Shown piece by piece: positions 28,798-37,298 of a DNA stretch of 64,000 nt. Positions within the stretch are counted from its first letter, which is position 1, and each line of letters begins with the position of its first letter. The stretch comes from Chitinophaga oryzae (GTDB lineage: Bacteria; Bacteroidota; Bacteroidia; Chitinophagales; Chitinophagaceae), in assembly GCF_012516375.2 (NCBI RefSeq), contig NZ_CP051204.2:5394001-5458000 (forward strand), read 5' to 3'. The notes beneath the pieces are model-generated. The model did no database searches. It was not told where the DNA came from and worked only from the letters and a program-made list of their open reading frames with translations. The position numbers and the translations under genes were made by a program.

Positions 28798-29334
28798 TTA
28801 TCTCACTTCATGACCACCACGGCGGTCATCGTTTACATACAGCTTGCGGGCCGGCATATCAATCGCAGGCAGCGTGTGTGCATTAATGATAGTATTGCTG
28901 TCGATGACCTGGTTACTGCTCAGCAGGAACGCCGTCAGATGATATACCTCCTCATTGCTCAGCGTGCCGGGCGCATTGAATGGCATCGCCCGGCGGATAT
29001 AGTCGAACAACGTAGTGGCGTAAGGCCAGTAGTTACCAATGGCTTTTACGTGGGAAGTATCTCCCATCGGCGCTACCAGCCGGTAGGCGGCCACCTCCGT
29101 ACCTGTAGGGCCGTGACAGGGAGCGCATTTGGCGATGAAAATAGCACGGCCCGCAGCTGTACGCCCCTCGCCGGGCGGCAACCCCTTCCCGTCAGGAGCG
29201 ATCGAGATATTCACCGAATCTGTTTCCTGCTGTGTGGCCGGCCTTCCGAAGCCGAACCGCTCCGGGCCTGCCGGCGTGGTATGGCAGGCCACCACACTCA
29301 TCCCTGCCATCACCACTGTTAATATTCTTATCAT
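28798..29334 (-). CDS. SoxD-like cytochrome c lipoprotein
   Basis: A 178-residue class I c-type cytochrome. It begins with a short signal and lipobox (VVAC, Cys17), so it is probably a membrane-anchored lipoprotein. The heme site is C-A-P-C-H (Cys70, Cys73, His74); the likely axial methionine is Met117 in RRAMPFNAPGTLSNEEVYHLTAFLL, a typical SoxD/cytochrome c ending. It is 11 bases upstream of the SoxC-like gene and 5 bases downstream of a DoxX-like gene. SoxC/SoxD together form sulfite dehydrogenase in classical Sox systems; here this cytochrome would accept its electrons and pass them to the respiratory chain, perhaps through the DoxX-like proteins (inference). Confidence 0.88.
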   Translation of the reverse strand: MIRILTVVMAGMSVVACHTTPAGPERFGFGRPATQQETDSVNISIAPDGKGLPPGEGRTAAGRAIFIAKCAPCHGPTGTEVAAYRLVAPMGDTSHVKAIGNYWPYATTLFDYIRRAMPFNAPGTLSNEEVYHLTAFLLSSNQVIDSNTIINAHTLPAIDMPARKLYVNDDRRGGHEVR

Positions 29335-29339
29335 CTGTT

Positions 29340-30989
29340 TTAATATTTCCCCGCCTGCAAGGATGAAGGCGTAAGCGCATAGTGCCTGTCTACCCGGTCC
29401 AGCACCACGTATAACCTGTTTTTGTTTTCATCGGTACCGGTAAGGATAACATGATTGCCGTCCGTTGTCTGGTACTGCACCACAAAACGCTGACGCTTTT
29501 CGTTTTTGGGAGCCGCCGCATAATCGCGCTTTCTGCGGGCAGACAAAGCAATGGACGCTATCTTCCCATACTCGTCCCCGATATTTTTTCTTGCGGCAGC
29601 CGGTATCCAGTCTTCCTGCTGCCTCTCGTCTTTATCGTTTCGTGTAACCGCCGGCGTTTTATCGTTACCGAGGTTCACATCCGTTCCACCGTCACCGCCT
29701 ACGCCGGCAGTCCTGTTGCGCCGATCAGGGATGGCTTTGTATTTATCTTCGAGATACAACGTGTGTTCCACCTCATCGGCATAATAGTGAAAAGCCCGCT
29801 GGCCGCCGGCGAGGCCGGTGATTTCAAAAGTGCGGTTTACATCCCGTTGCGGATCACCGCCACCATTGGATAAATCCAGCGGATGCGGCTTATTCACCCG
29901 GAAGGTAAAAGTAGACCAGTTCTCGAAAGTAGCTTCCTGCCATCGCACCGTGTCCAGCGGATTGTATGGGATCACCTGGTCGTTGATACGAAACTCCGTC
30001 ACGTTGTAGTTCCCCCGAAGCACCTTTACTCCGGCCACCGCCGGCTGCTTGTAAGGATCATACAGGAAATTGATCAGCTGCAGATAAAACAACACTCCCA
30101 GGAAAAGAAAAATGGTAAAAGACTTCAGACCGATGCGCAATGCTTTGCCCGCTCTATTAAACACCGGGTAATAATTCACCGGCACCACCGGCTTCTCCTG
30201 CACCAGCAACCGGTAGATGTTGGGAACGTCGTTCACCAGCAGAAAACCTGCCAGCAACACAAAATAGCTGCTGTACACATGTACGCCGCCGTCATACGCA
30301 AAATTGACGTAGACAATATCTCCCAGCGCCGCCGCCAGCAGTATAGCCCCCAGCGTCGTAGTCCTGCGGAAGAACAGCAATGTGCCCGCGGCCACTTCCA
30401 CCACTCCCGCAAAAATCTGGTACCATGGCACAATACCGATCGACAACCAATAGATCTTCTGCGCCGTCAGATCACCAAAGTTCGTATTCAGTATCCCCAG
30501 GGAAGGATAAGGCATCTGCACGGGCAACAGCTTGGTGAACCCGAAACCGATGATACCAATGCCAGCCCGGTAACGCACCACTACCCTCAACCAGTAATAC
30601 AGACCGAAATATTCCGCCCGCTCCGTTTTACGCAGCTTCACGATCCAGGTCCACAGCAATCCGCCACCAGTAGCAATCAACACGGTCGTGAGCCAGTTGG
30701 CATACCCCAGCAGCGACGTGCCAAAAATTTTATTGCCGAAGAAATTGATCCCGGAACCAAACCGGGCAATATCATACAGGTCACGGTAGTTGAGGTGACG
30801 CCAGTCCAGCGCTATCAGCTGGGCGTACCACTCCGGCGTGTTCGGTATCGAAATAGCGATAAAAAAGATAAACGCTATGCGGAACAATACCTTCTCATAG
30901 CCTTTCCAGGCAGTCTTTACAGGCGATGGCGCTGCTTTCGTCACCGGCGCGGCCTCCTGTAAAACAGTTGCTGCTGTTACCATGTTCAA
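29340..30989 (-). CDS. DoxX-like membrane protein with periplasmic C-terminal domain (paralogue A)
   Basis: A 549-residue protein. The first 330 residues hold about seven to eight hydrophobic helices (VLFRIAFIFFIAISIP; ANWLTTVLIATGGGLLWTWIV; YQIFAGVVEVAAGTLLFF; GAILLAAALGDIVYV; SFTIFLFLGVLFYLQLI). The segment YYWLRVVVRYRAGIGIIGFGFTKLLP and GVVEVAAGTLLFFRRTTTLGA match the DoxX/DoxD pattern seen in the membrane subunit of thiosulfate:quinone oxidoreductase. The last 220 residues are soluble and beta-rich, with a glycine/aspartate-rich insertion near residue 435 (GVGGDGGTD). It is a paralogue of the gene directly upstream, which lacks this insertion. It starts 13 bases after that gene and ends 5 bases before the cytochrome gene. 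Quinone-linked electron transfer is inference. Confidence 0.75.
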   Translation of the reverse strand: MNMVTAATVLQEAAPVTKAAPSPVKTAWKGYEKVLFRIAFIFFIAISIPNTPEWYAQLIALDWRHLNYRDLYDIARFGSGINFFGNKIFGTSLLGYANWLTTVLIATGGGLLWTWIVKLRKTERAEYFGLYYWLRVVVRYRAGIGIIGFGFTKLLPVQMPYPSLGILNTNFGDLTAQKIYWLSIGIVPWYQIFAGVVEVAAGTLLFFRRTTTLGAILLAAALGDIVYVNFAYDGGVHVYSSYFVLLAGFLLVNDVPNIYRLLVQEKPVVPVNYYPVFNRAGKALRIGLKSFTIFLFLGVLFYLQLINFLYDPYKQPAVAGVKVLRGNYNVTEFRINDQVIPYNPLDTVRWQEATFENWSTFTFRVNKPHPLDLSNGGGDPQRDVNRTFEITGLAGGQRAFHYYADEVEHTLYLEDKYKAIPDRRNRTAGVGGDGGTDVNLGNDKTPAVTRNDKDERQQEDWIPAAARKNIGDEYGKIASIALSARRKRDYAAAPKNEKRQRFVVQYQTTDGNHVILTGTDENKNRLYVVLDRVDRHYALTPSSLQAGKY

Positions 30990-31002
30990 TAATGTTAGAT
31001 GT

Positions 31003-32355
31003 TTATAATTTGAGTTTCCTTAACCGGCCTTCTCCTTTGGCGGCTTCTTCCAGCAGATATTTTTTGGGCAGCTTGTCCAGCACCGCCAATACCGAATCTT
31101 TGGCGGCGGTAATGCCCGCCAGTACCACCCTGCCTGCCGATGGCCGGCTGTACTGCAACACAAACACATCATGCTGGTAATGCGGGTTCCGGTTGCTGAG
31201 CAGCAACCGCTGATGAACACTGTCTATGACATAGCTGTAATAGTGCCTGCCATTGGTGCCTTCAGACTCATATCTCTTGCCGGTATCTGCTTTCGGCACA
31301 AGGTGCGCATTATTACTGTCCAGCAGCACCGGCTCATTGGAACGGATGCTCAGTGTGTTCCATTCCTCGAACACGACGTTCTGCCAGCGTTTGGGATGTG
31401 AAGGAGAATAAGTGACGGTATCACCGTTAAGCACATACGTACTAACATTATATAATCCGGCGGCAGCGGCCAATCCCTTTGCAGTCGGATATTGATAAGG
31501 GTCCTTCCGCGCGCCTGTACCGGTTTTGACACCATAAATCAACACAAAAAAAAGGACAAAGGCCGACTTCAGTGCCACCCGGCCTACTTTCCAGCCACCG
31601 GTAAAAGAAGGACGAAAATTGTTCGGCGCCGTAGGCAACTGCAGCACCAACAGCCGCACTACCCTCAACAGGTCAAAACTGAAAATGAACAGCGCCAGCG
31701 TAATCAGGTAAAGGCTGTACACCGTATCACCGCCTTCATATGCGAGATTGGACATGAAGATGTTTCCGCAAAATATCAGGAAGATAAAAGCGGCGATGGA
31801 GGCCGTTTTCCTGTGCAGCAACAACAGTCCTGTCACGATCTCCACCAACCCGAGGAATAACTCGTACGAGGGTACGATTCCCAGACTGAGGGAAAACAGC
31901 TTCCACCGGTTAAAGGCGCCGTATGGCGTATTCAGGCTGCTGAGCGAAGGATACGGGGCCTGTAAAGGAAAGAATTTTATAAAACCGTAAGCCAGAATGG
32001 CCAGCGCCAGCCGGTAACGCACCAATACCCGCAACCAGTAATAAAGTTTATCGTAATTGTCCGTCCTCCCTGCATCGCGATAAGTCCATATCAGCCCGGC
32101 CACCACGGCTATCCCGAATATAATTCCCCAGTCGGTAAATGCTGCCGGTCCGGCGGAAAAGCGGGTGGTATAGCGGGCCAGGTTAAAAATATCCTGGTAG
32201 GCCAGCTCCGGCCAGTCCACCTTACCCAGATAACTGTAGAATTTCCAGTCCAGCGGCAGTACCTGCAGCAGCAGGTAGACGAACAGTATCCGGAAGGCTG
32301 TTTTCTCCGGTGCGTTCCAGCGGCTTTCCGCACCTGTTTGTGAAGTAATATCCAT
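31003..32355 (-). CDS. DoxX-like membrane protein with periplasmic C-terminal domain (paralogue B)
   Basis: A 450-residue paralogue of the gene downstream. Matching segments are DNYDKLYYWLRVLVRYRLALAILAYGFIKFFPLQAPYPSL (against YFGLYYWLRVVVRYRAG...PYPSL), GLVEIVTGLLLLHRKTASIAA, and the C-terminal domain (FEEWNTLSIRSNEPVLLD; HYYSYVIDSVHQRLLLSNR). About seven membrane helices are predicted, then about 160 periplasmic residues. DoxX-family proteins include DoxD of thiosulfate:quinone oxidoreductase; the C-terminal extension is not part of that subunit as I know it. It lies 21 bases after the SusD gene in the seven-gene operon. Confidence 0.75.
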   Translation of the reverse strand: MDITSQTGAESRWNAPEKTAFRILFVYLLLQVLPLDWKFYSYLGKVDWPELAYQDIFNLARYTTRFSAGPAAFTDWGIIFGIAVVAGLIWTYRDAGRTDNYDKLYYWLRVLVRYRLALAILAYGFIKFFPLQAPYPSLSSLNTPYGAFNRWKLFSLSLGIVPSYELFLGLVEIVTGLLLLHRKTASIAAFIFLIFCGNIFMSNLAYEGGDTVYSLYLITLALFIFSFDLLRVVRLLVLQLPTAPNNFRPSFTGGWKVGRVALKSAFVLFFVLIYGVKTGTGARKDPYQYPTAKGLAAAAGLYNVSTYVLNGDTVTYSPSHPKRWQNVVFEEWNTLSIRSNEPVLLDSNNAHLVPKADTGKRYESEGTNGRHYYSYVIDSVHQRLLLSNRNPHYQHDVFVLQYSRPSAGRVVLAGITAAKDSVLAVLDKLPKKYLLEEAAKGEGRLRKLKL

Positions 32356-32376
32356 AACAGTAATTATTTTGGATGA

Positions 32377-33729
32377 TCAATAACCGGGGTTCTGTGCAAG
32401 CCTGCCTTTGGACAACAGGATCTCCTGTGCCGGAATGGGGAATAGGTACTTTTGGGCATCTGTCAGTCCCAGCACGGCGGCGGCGCGGTTGGTCCTCACC
32501 AGGTCAAACCAGCGATGCGGTTCAAAGGCAAATTCAACGCGTCTTTCGTTCTCAATTGCCAGCAGCGCCGCTTCTTTAGAAGTGCCGGTGAAGTCTGTCA
32601 GACCGGCCCTGCCCCGTACGGCATTGAGCGGTGTCAGCGCCTCGGTGGTTTTGCCCTGTTGCGCCAATGCCTCGGCATAGATCAGGTACAGCTCCGCGAT
32701 GCGGATAATATAGGCCGGATCAGTGGCGGGACTGCGGTAGTAAAGATTGCCATACCAAAGACCTGCAGATGTTCTGCCTACCAGCGCCTTGCGGTTACCC
32801 CCAATGGCGGCATCATTCACCAGGGTAATAAACGCATCGGCCGGCGCCCATTGCCGGGTGCCGCCATTAGCCGGAGGCTGCCAGCTGTTGCGGTGGCTGT
32901 TGGTATAGGTAGCACTATAGGACAGTTCAAAAACACTTTCCCTGGTAGCCACGGTACTGGCCGGAGAAAAGAAAGCGGCATAAGGTTGTACCAGCTGGTA
33001 ATTCTTTTGATCAGCCAGTACTTTGGCGGCATAGGCGGCCGCTTCGCTCCATTGGCCACGATATAAATAATACCGCGCTTTCAGCGCCCACACTGTTTCC
33101 TGGTTGATCCTGACAGGATTGGCGGATACCGGCGCTTTGAGCAATGGCTCGGCTGCATTCAGGTCGGCTAACACCTGTGCATATACGGCCTCCTGGTTGC
33201 GCTGCTCCACGTTCTCCTTGTCGGCCATTGTCAGGGTAGGCGTCAACGTGATCTGCACGTTTCCCCATGTCCGCGCCAGATCGAAATAGCTCAGCGCACG
33301 GATGGCCAGCGCTTCGCCGACGATCTGGTTTTTATCATCGGAGGAGAAAGCGGCGTCGTTTACACCCGGCACTTTGGTAATGACGTGATTGGCGCTGTTG
33401 ATCGTGGCATAGATGGCCGACCACACACTGGCCAGGTTGCCGTTGTCTGCCTGGATATTATGTGTGATAAACTGTTGTATGACCGATTGGGAGCCGGTCC
33501 ACTGCACATTATCCCCCGGCAGGTAGCCGAATGTCTGGAACAGGCTGCCGTAGTAACCATCGGCAGACAGCTTACGGTAAGTGCCGCGCAGCGCGGTCTG
33601 CGCAGAGGTCTTGTCTGTGATGGTCTGGTCGTCGGAGACGTAGTCTTTGGGTTTGACATCGAGGAACTTCCCGCAGGAGATGGCCAGCACTGTCCAGAAG
33701 AGTAATAAATATCGGAGTAGTTGTTTCAT
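32377..33729 (-). CDS. SusD/RagB-family outer-membrane lipoprotein
   Basis: A 450-residue protein with a lipoprotein signal (Cys19 in LAISCGKFLDVKPKDY; the K-F-L-D-V start is typical of SusD). TPR-like helical pairs follow, with family segments LVGEALAIRALSYFDLARTWG, ETVWALKARYYLYRGQWSEAAAYAAKVL, and the C-terminal YLIYAEALAQQGKTTEALTPLNAVRGRAGL and RRVEFAFEPHRWFDLVRT. SusD proteins sit as lids on their SusC channel and bind the imported ligand. The SusC gene is 10 bases upstream. In contrast with usual SusCD loci no glycoside hydrolase is nearby; the downstream genes are DoxX-like and Sox-like, so the ligand may not be a glycan. Confidence 0.94.
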   Translation of the reverse strand: MKQLLRYLLLFWTVLAISCGKFLDVKPKDYVSDDQTITDKTSAQTALRGTYRKLSADGYYGSLFQTFGYLPGDNVQWTGSQSVIQQFITHNIQADNGNLASVWSAIYATINSANHVITKVPGVNDAAFSSDDKNQIVGEALAIRALSYFDLARTWGNVQITLTPTLTMADKENVEQRNQEAVYAQVLADLNAAEPLLKAPVSANPVRINQETVWALKARYYLYRGQWSEAAAYAAKVLADQKNYQLVQPYAAFFSPASTVATRESVFELSYSATYTNSHRNSWQPPANGGTRQWAPADAFITLVNDAAIGGNRKALVGRTSAGLWYGNLYYRSPATDPAYIIRIAELYLIYAEALAQQGKTTEALTPLNAVRGRAGLTDFTGTSKEAALLAIENERRVEFAFEPHRWFDLVRTNRAAAVLGLTDAQKYLFPIPAQEILLSKGRLAQNPGY

Positions 33730-33739
33730 CAGTCAGGAT

Positions 33740-36700
33740 TTAAAGGGTGAGATGGATGCCTGCCTGTACGCTGCGAGGCTGCGGAGGCGTACCGAGGTCC
33801 AGCCCCTGGACGGTTTGAATGGAGGTCACATTGGCCTCGGGGTCCGGACCGGTGTAGTTGGTCAGCAACCACAGGTTACTACCGGTAACATACACACGCA
33901 GTTGGTTCATGTGCAGCCGCGCGGTGACGTTCTTGGGCACCGTATAACTCAGGGTGACTGATTTCAGCCGCAGGAAAGAACCGTCTTCCAGGAAACGGCT
34001 GTTCTGATCAATCGTATAGTTCAGGCCATAGGCGGTAAGCCGCGGCACATCGGTCACGTCGCCGGGCTTCTGCCAGCGGTTCAGCTGGTCGGCCACCAAT
34101 ACCCTGTTGGCATCGCGGGTGCCGCCGCCTTCACCGAAGAACTTGTTCAGGTTATAAACATCGTTGCCGTACTGGAAGGAGAAAAGCACATTCAGGTCGA
34201 AGCCTTTCCAGGAGACAGTGTTGCTGAAGCCGCCGAAGAAGTCCGGCATGGCATTACCCATCACCCGGCGGGCAGATACGGGAAGCTTGCCTTTCTCCGC
34301 GCCTTCAAAAATCACGCTGCCGGTTTGAGGGTCCACGCCCAGCTGCTTGTAAAGCCAGAAAGCATACATGGGAGATCCTTCCTGCATGATGATCCAGTCG
34401 CGGTTGTACTGGTAAACAGGTGTCGGCAGCTTTTCTATACGGTTTTTATTGCCGGAGATGGTGAGGCTGCTTGTCCACCGCAGTGCCTTGTTTGTAATAT
34501 TGACGGTATTAATGCCGACCTCGTAACCTTTGTTGCTGATTTCGCCGGCGTTGCTGTTGAGCGAACTGAAGCCGGTCATACCGGGTACGGGCAAACGCAG
34601 TAACACGTTGCTGGTGTATTTATAATAGACATCGGCGGTAAGACTGATCCGGCCTTCGAACAGGCCCAGGTCGATACCGGCGTTTGTTTGACTGGTACGT
34701 TCCCATTGCAGGTTGGTATTGGACAGTTGTTGCGGCGCCGTTCCCGGCTGATCGCCGGAGCTGCCGTCGGGGTAACCGAAGCCACCGCTCCACAGCCCCT
34801 GTGAGGCGAAGTTGTCTATACCTGCCTGGTTGCCGGTCACCCCGTAACTGGCCCTGATTTTAAGGTCGCTGATACGGGAATTATTTTTCAGGAAGGCTTC
34901 TTCTTTCACGCGCCATGAGGCGCCTACCGCCGGAAAATAGCCCCAGCGGGTATCTTTACCGAACTTGGAAGAACCGTCTGCCCTGATGCTGGCTTCGAGA
35001 TAATATTTACCCGCATAGTTGTAATCGATGCGGGAGAAAAAAGAAGCCAGGTTCACTTTTGTCCACGTTTGGTTGGAAGTACGTGTAGCCGCGGCCGATA
35101 TATCCTTGTAGGCATTGCTGGCGAAGCCGGTGCCCTGCGCCGAGGTAAGGGAAATGGTGTTGCTCTGCAGGGTATTGCCTGCCAGTACACCAAGGAAGTG
35201 GCCGGTACCCAGCCGTTTTTTATAGGATAATGTCTGTTCGTTGATCCAGGCGGTGTTCTGCGTAATGGCGGAAGTGGCCAATCCATTGGTAGGCGCGGCT
35301 CCCAGCTGTGTAAAATTGTTCCAGTATTCCGATTCGTTGTAGTTATTATAGTCAAGGCTGAACGTGCTGCGGAATTTGAGGTCCGGCAGAATAGCGGCAT
35401 CGAGGTAAATATTACCGATGTAGCGGAGACTGGTAGTGTTCACATCATAGTTGTTGATGAGCACCTGTACGTTGTCGAACCCTGCCCATCTGGCCGGTGT
35501 ACCGTCTGCATTGAATTCCGGCAGATAGGTGGGGGTATGCAATGCCGCCTGCAGCAGGCCTCCCTGCGGGCCATCGCCGGCACGGCCCTGGTTGCGGTAG
35601 CTGCGCGAGAAACTGTTGCTGGTACCCACGCTGATGCGGTCGTTCACACGCTGGTCCAGGTTGAGTTTGAAGTTCACCCGGTCGAATGACATGGGCCGCA
35701 GGATGGATTCCTGTTTGGAAAAGCCGCCGCCGATATAATATTTCGTTTCCTTACTGCCGCCCGACAGCGAGAGGTTATAGTTCTGTAGTCCTGCATGGCG
35801 GAAGATCTCCCCCAGCCTGTCGTACGTCTGCTGTTCGGAGGGCAGCCCGCGGGGCGCCGGGGTGGCTTCCGGGCGGTCTGTTTTGGCACGGAACGGCAAC
35901 AGCTCATATTTTTTTCTGCCGGCCTCATCTCCGAGAGCTACAGCGTCCGCATAGGAGTTGCGATAGAATTCGTTGATCAGCTCCGCATGTTGCGGGCCGG
36001 TGGTCAGGTCCCATAGCCGGGGCGCCCAGGCTACGCCGCCGGACACATCTACATTCAGACGGGATTTGGTGTTGTAGTTCCCTCTTTTGGTAGTGACGAT
36101 CACCACGCCGTTGGCGCCACGGGAACCGTAGATGGCGGTAGCGCTGGCATCTTTCAGCACCTCTATATTTTCGATGTCTGCCGGGTTGAGGTCCGCCAGC
36201 ACCGAGGCGCTGCGCCCGCCGGTATTGACCGTCTGCAGGTTGGTGTTATTGATAAACACGCCGTCTACAATATACAGCGGGTTGTTGTCCGCATTAATAG
36301 AGGTGGTGCCTCTTACGCGGACAAATACGCCATCGCCGGGAACGCCGGTGTTGGAATTGATCTGCACACCGGCAGCGCGGCCCTGTAGCTGCGCATCGAA
36401 GCTGGCCACCGGTACGTTGGCCACGTCGGCGCCTTTAACAGAGGAGATGGCGCTGGTAAGGTCGCGGCGTTTCTGCGTGCCATAGCCTACCACCACCACA
36501 TCGTTCAGTTGCTGGGAAAGCTCCGCCATGGCGATGTTGCCGGCGTTGGACTTGTCTACGTATATCTCCTTCAACTGGTACCCGAGCGCGGAGATCTGGT
36601 AAATCACCGGTACTTTCTGGCCGGTGCGAAAGAAAAAATCTCCCTGCCGGTTGGTCTGTACTTCGTGCGTGGTGCCTTTAATGTGTACGATGGCGCCCTC

Positions 36701-36862
36701 CAGTGGCTGTGATGTTTTTGCGTCGATGACTTTTCCGGAGAGTGAGATGTTGTGTTGCACAACAACCCCCGATTTAGGTAAGAGCGTGTCCCCTCCTTTC
36801 TGCTGCGCCGGGGAAAGAAAGGGCAACAGCAGGCCTAAACTGCTTGCAATAGCAATTTTCAT
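33740..36862 (-). CDS. SusC/RagA-family TonB-linked outer-membrane transporter
   Basis: A 1040-residue protein. Signal peptide to about residue 20; carboxypeptidase-like domain (about 38-112: SGKVIDAKTSQPLEGAIV); TonB-box-like VVVVGYGTQKRRDLT; plug domain with the SusC signature PLYIVDGVFI and IEVLKDASATAIYGSRGANGVV; then the barrel ending GIHLTL. It transports a ligand captured by the SusD lid, using TonB energy. It heads the operon and probably sets the expression of all seven genes. Upstream I see no clear TAnnTTTG box on the minus strand within 300 bases; regulation is not visible. Confidence 0.95.
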   Translation of the reverse strand: MKIAIASSLGLLLPFLSPAQQKGGDTLLPKSGVVVQHNISLSGKVIDAKTSQPLEGAIVHIKGTTHEVQTNRQGDFFFRTGQKVPVIYQISALGYQLKEIYVDKSNAGNIAMAELSQQLNDVVVVGYGTQKRRDLTSAISSVKGADVANVPVASFDAQLQGRAAGVQINSNTGVPGDGVFVRVRGTTSINADNNPLYIVDGVFINNTNLQTVNTGGRSASVLADLNPADIENIEVLKDASATAIYGSRGANGVVIVTTKRGNYNTKSRLNVDVSGGVAWAPRLWDLTTGPQHAELINEFYRNSYADAVALGDEAGRKKYELLPFRAKTDRPEATPAPRGLPSEQQTYDRLGEIFRHAGLQNYNLSLSGGSKETKYYIGGGFSKQESILRPMSFDRVNFKLNLDQRVNDRISVGTSNSFSRSYRNQGRAGDGPQGGLLQAALHTPTYLPEFNADGTPARWAGFDNVQVLINNYDVNTTSLRYIGNIYLDAAILPDLKFRSTFSLDYNNYNESEYWNNFTQLGAAPTNGLATSAITQNTAWINEQTLSYKKRLGTGHFLGVLAGNTLQSNTISLTSAQGTGFASNAYKDISAAATRTSNQTWTKVNLASFFSRIDYNYAGKYYLEASIRADGSSKFGKDTRWGYFPAVGASWRVKEEAFLKNNSRISDLKIRASYGVTGNQAGIDNFASQGLWSGGFGYPDGSSGDQPGTAPQQLSNTNLQWERTSQTNAGIDLGLFEGRISLTADVYYKYTSNVLLRLPVPGMTGFSSLNSNAGEISNKGYEVGINTVNITNKALRWTSSLTISGNKNRIEKLPTPVYQYNRDWIIMQEGSPMYAFWLYKQLGVDPQTGSVIFEGAEKGKLPVSARRVMGNAMPDFFGGFSNTVSWKGFDLNVLFSFQYGNDVYNLNKFFGEGGGTRDANRVLVADQLNRWQKPGDVTDVPRLTAYGLNYTIDQNSRFLEDGSFLRLKSVTLSYTVPKNVTARLHMNQLRVYVTGSNLWLLTNYTGPDPEANVTSIQTVQGLDLGTPPQPRSVQAGIHLTL

Positions 36863-36946
36863 TATCTTTACTTTGGTATGAAAAAAATAAGGCCGGTGCC
36901 AGTATTCACATACTGCACTGTAAAATGTCCCACAGCCTTGTTTGCC

Positions 36947-36980
36947 AGCCGGAACTGCTCCAACAGTTCCGGCTTTTTTT
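36947..36980 (+). terminator. strong rho-independent terminator without an obvious gene
   Basis: A perfect 11-bp stem (AGCCGGAACTG, 6-base loop, CAGTTCCGGCT) followed by seven T on the plus strand. No plus-strand gene ends here: the SusC gene to the left runs the other way. It could end a short RNA starting near 36880 (see findings) or be a structure in the SusC leader on the other strand. Confidence 0.65.
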
Positions 36981-37170
36981 ATATCTTATCCTGAAAATGA
37001 TTTAACAACATCGGAAAACCGGGGAGGCTGATAAATCGCTTAATAAATAATGTATCATGGTGATTCCTGGTTGAGAACTTACGTTGGGAAGGGCTATGCA
37101 CGGTGGATGAAAGTTGATCCAAAGTGGCATACGGAAACGTGCCAGGGTACAATAATACATATTTTTTCAT
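36979..37170 (-). CDS. small ORF (63 aa), possibly a decayed YCII-like gene
   Basis: A 63-residue frame starting MKKYVLLYPG, which resembles the first strand of YCII-related small proteins (MKKYLLLY type), but the rest does not follow the family and length is about half the usual. It has a perfect -7 box (37199-37206) and an inverted repeat just upstream, so it may be the remains of a regulated gene or a genuine small protein. It is more AT-rich than its neighbours. Confidence 0.3.
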   Translation of the reverse strand: MKKYVLLYPGTFPYATLDQLSSTVHSPSQRKFSTRNHHDTLFIKRFISLPGFPMLLNHFQDKI

Positions 37171-37172
37171 AA

Positions 37173-37206
37173 AGTCTATAATTTTAGTAGACTATTTACA
37201 AAAATA
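37173..37206 (-). promoter_or_regulatory. -7 box with inverted repeat at the predicted transcription start
   Basis: Minus-strand -7 element TATTTTTG at 37199-37206 lies just upstream of an inverted repeat AGTCTA-N9-TAGACT (37173-37193) that would cover the transcription start, a usual place for a repressor. The ORF at 36979-37170 begins right after it. No -33 element is evident. Confidence 0.35.
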
Positions 37207-37242
37207 TCATTTGGCTCTAACGGGCAGGGCTATTGTTTAAAA

Positions 37243-37277
37243 CAAAAAAGCCTGAAGCATTTGAAATACTTCAGGCT
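37243..37277 (-). terminator. rho-independent terminator after the GNAT gene
   Basis: Minus-strand stem AGCCTGAAG/CTTCAGGCT (9 bp, 11-base loop) followed by TTTTT, 22 bases after the stop of the acetyltransferase gene. Confidence 0.75.
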
Positions 37278-37298
37278 CATACCGGTATGCGGAAAAAT

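Noticed and set aside
29883..30962. 359-codon plus-strand frame opposite a DoxX-like gene
   Set aside because: Basic, His/Gln-rich, without domains, opposite a clear membrane protein gene in an operon.
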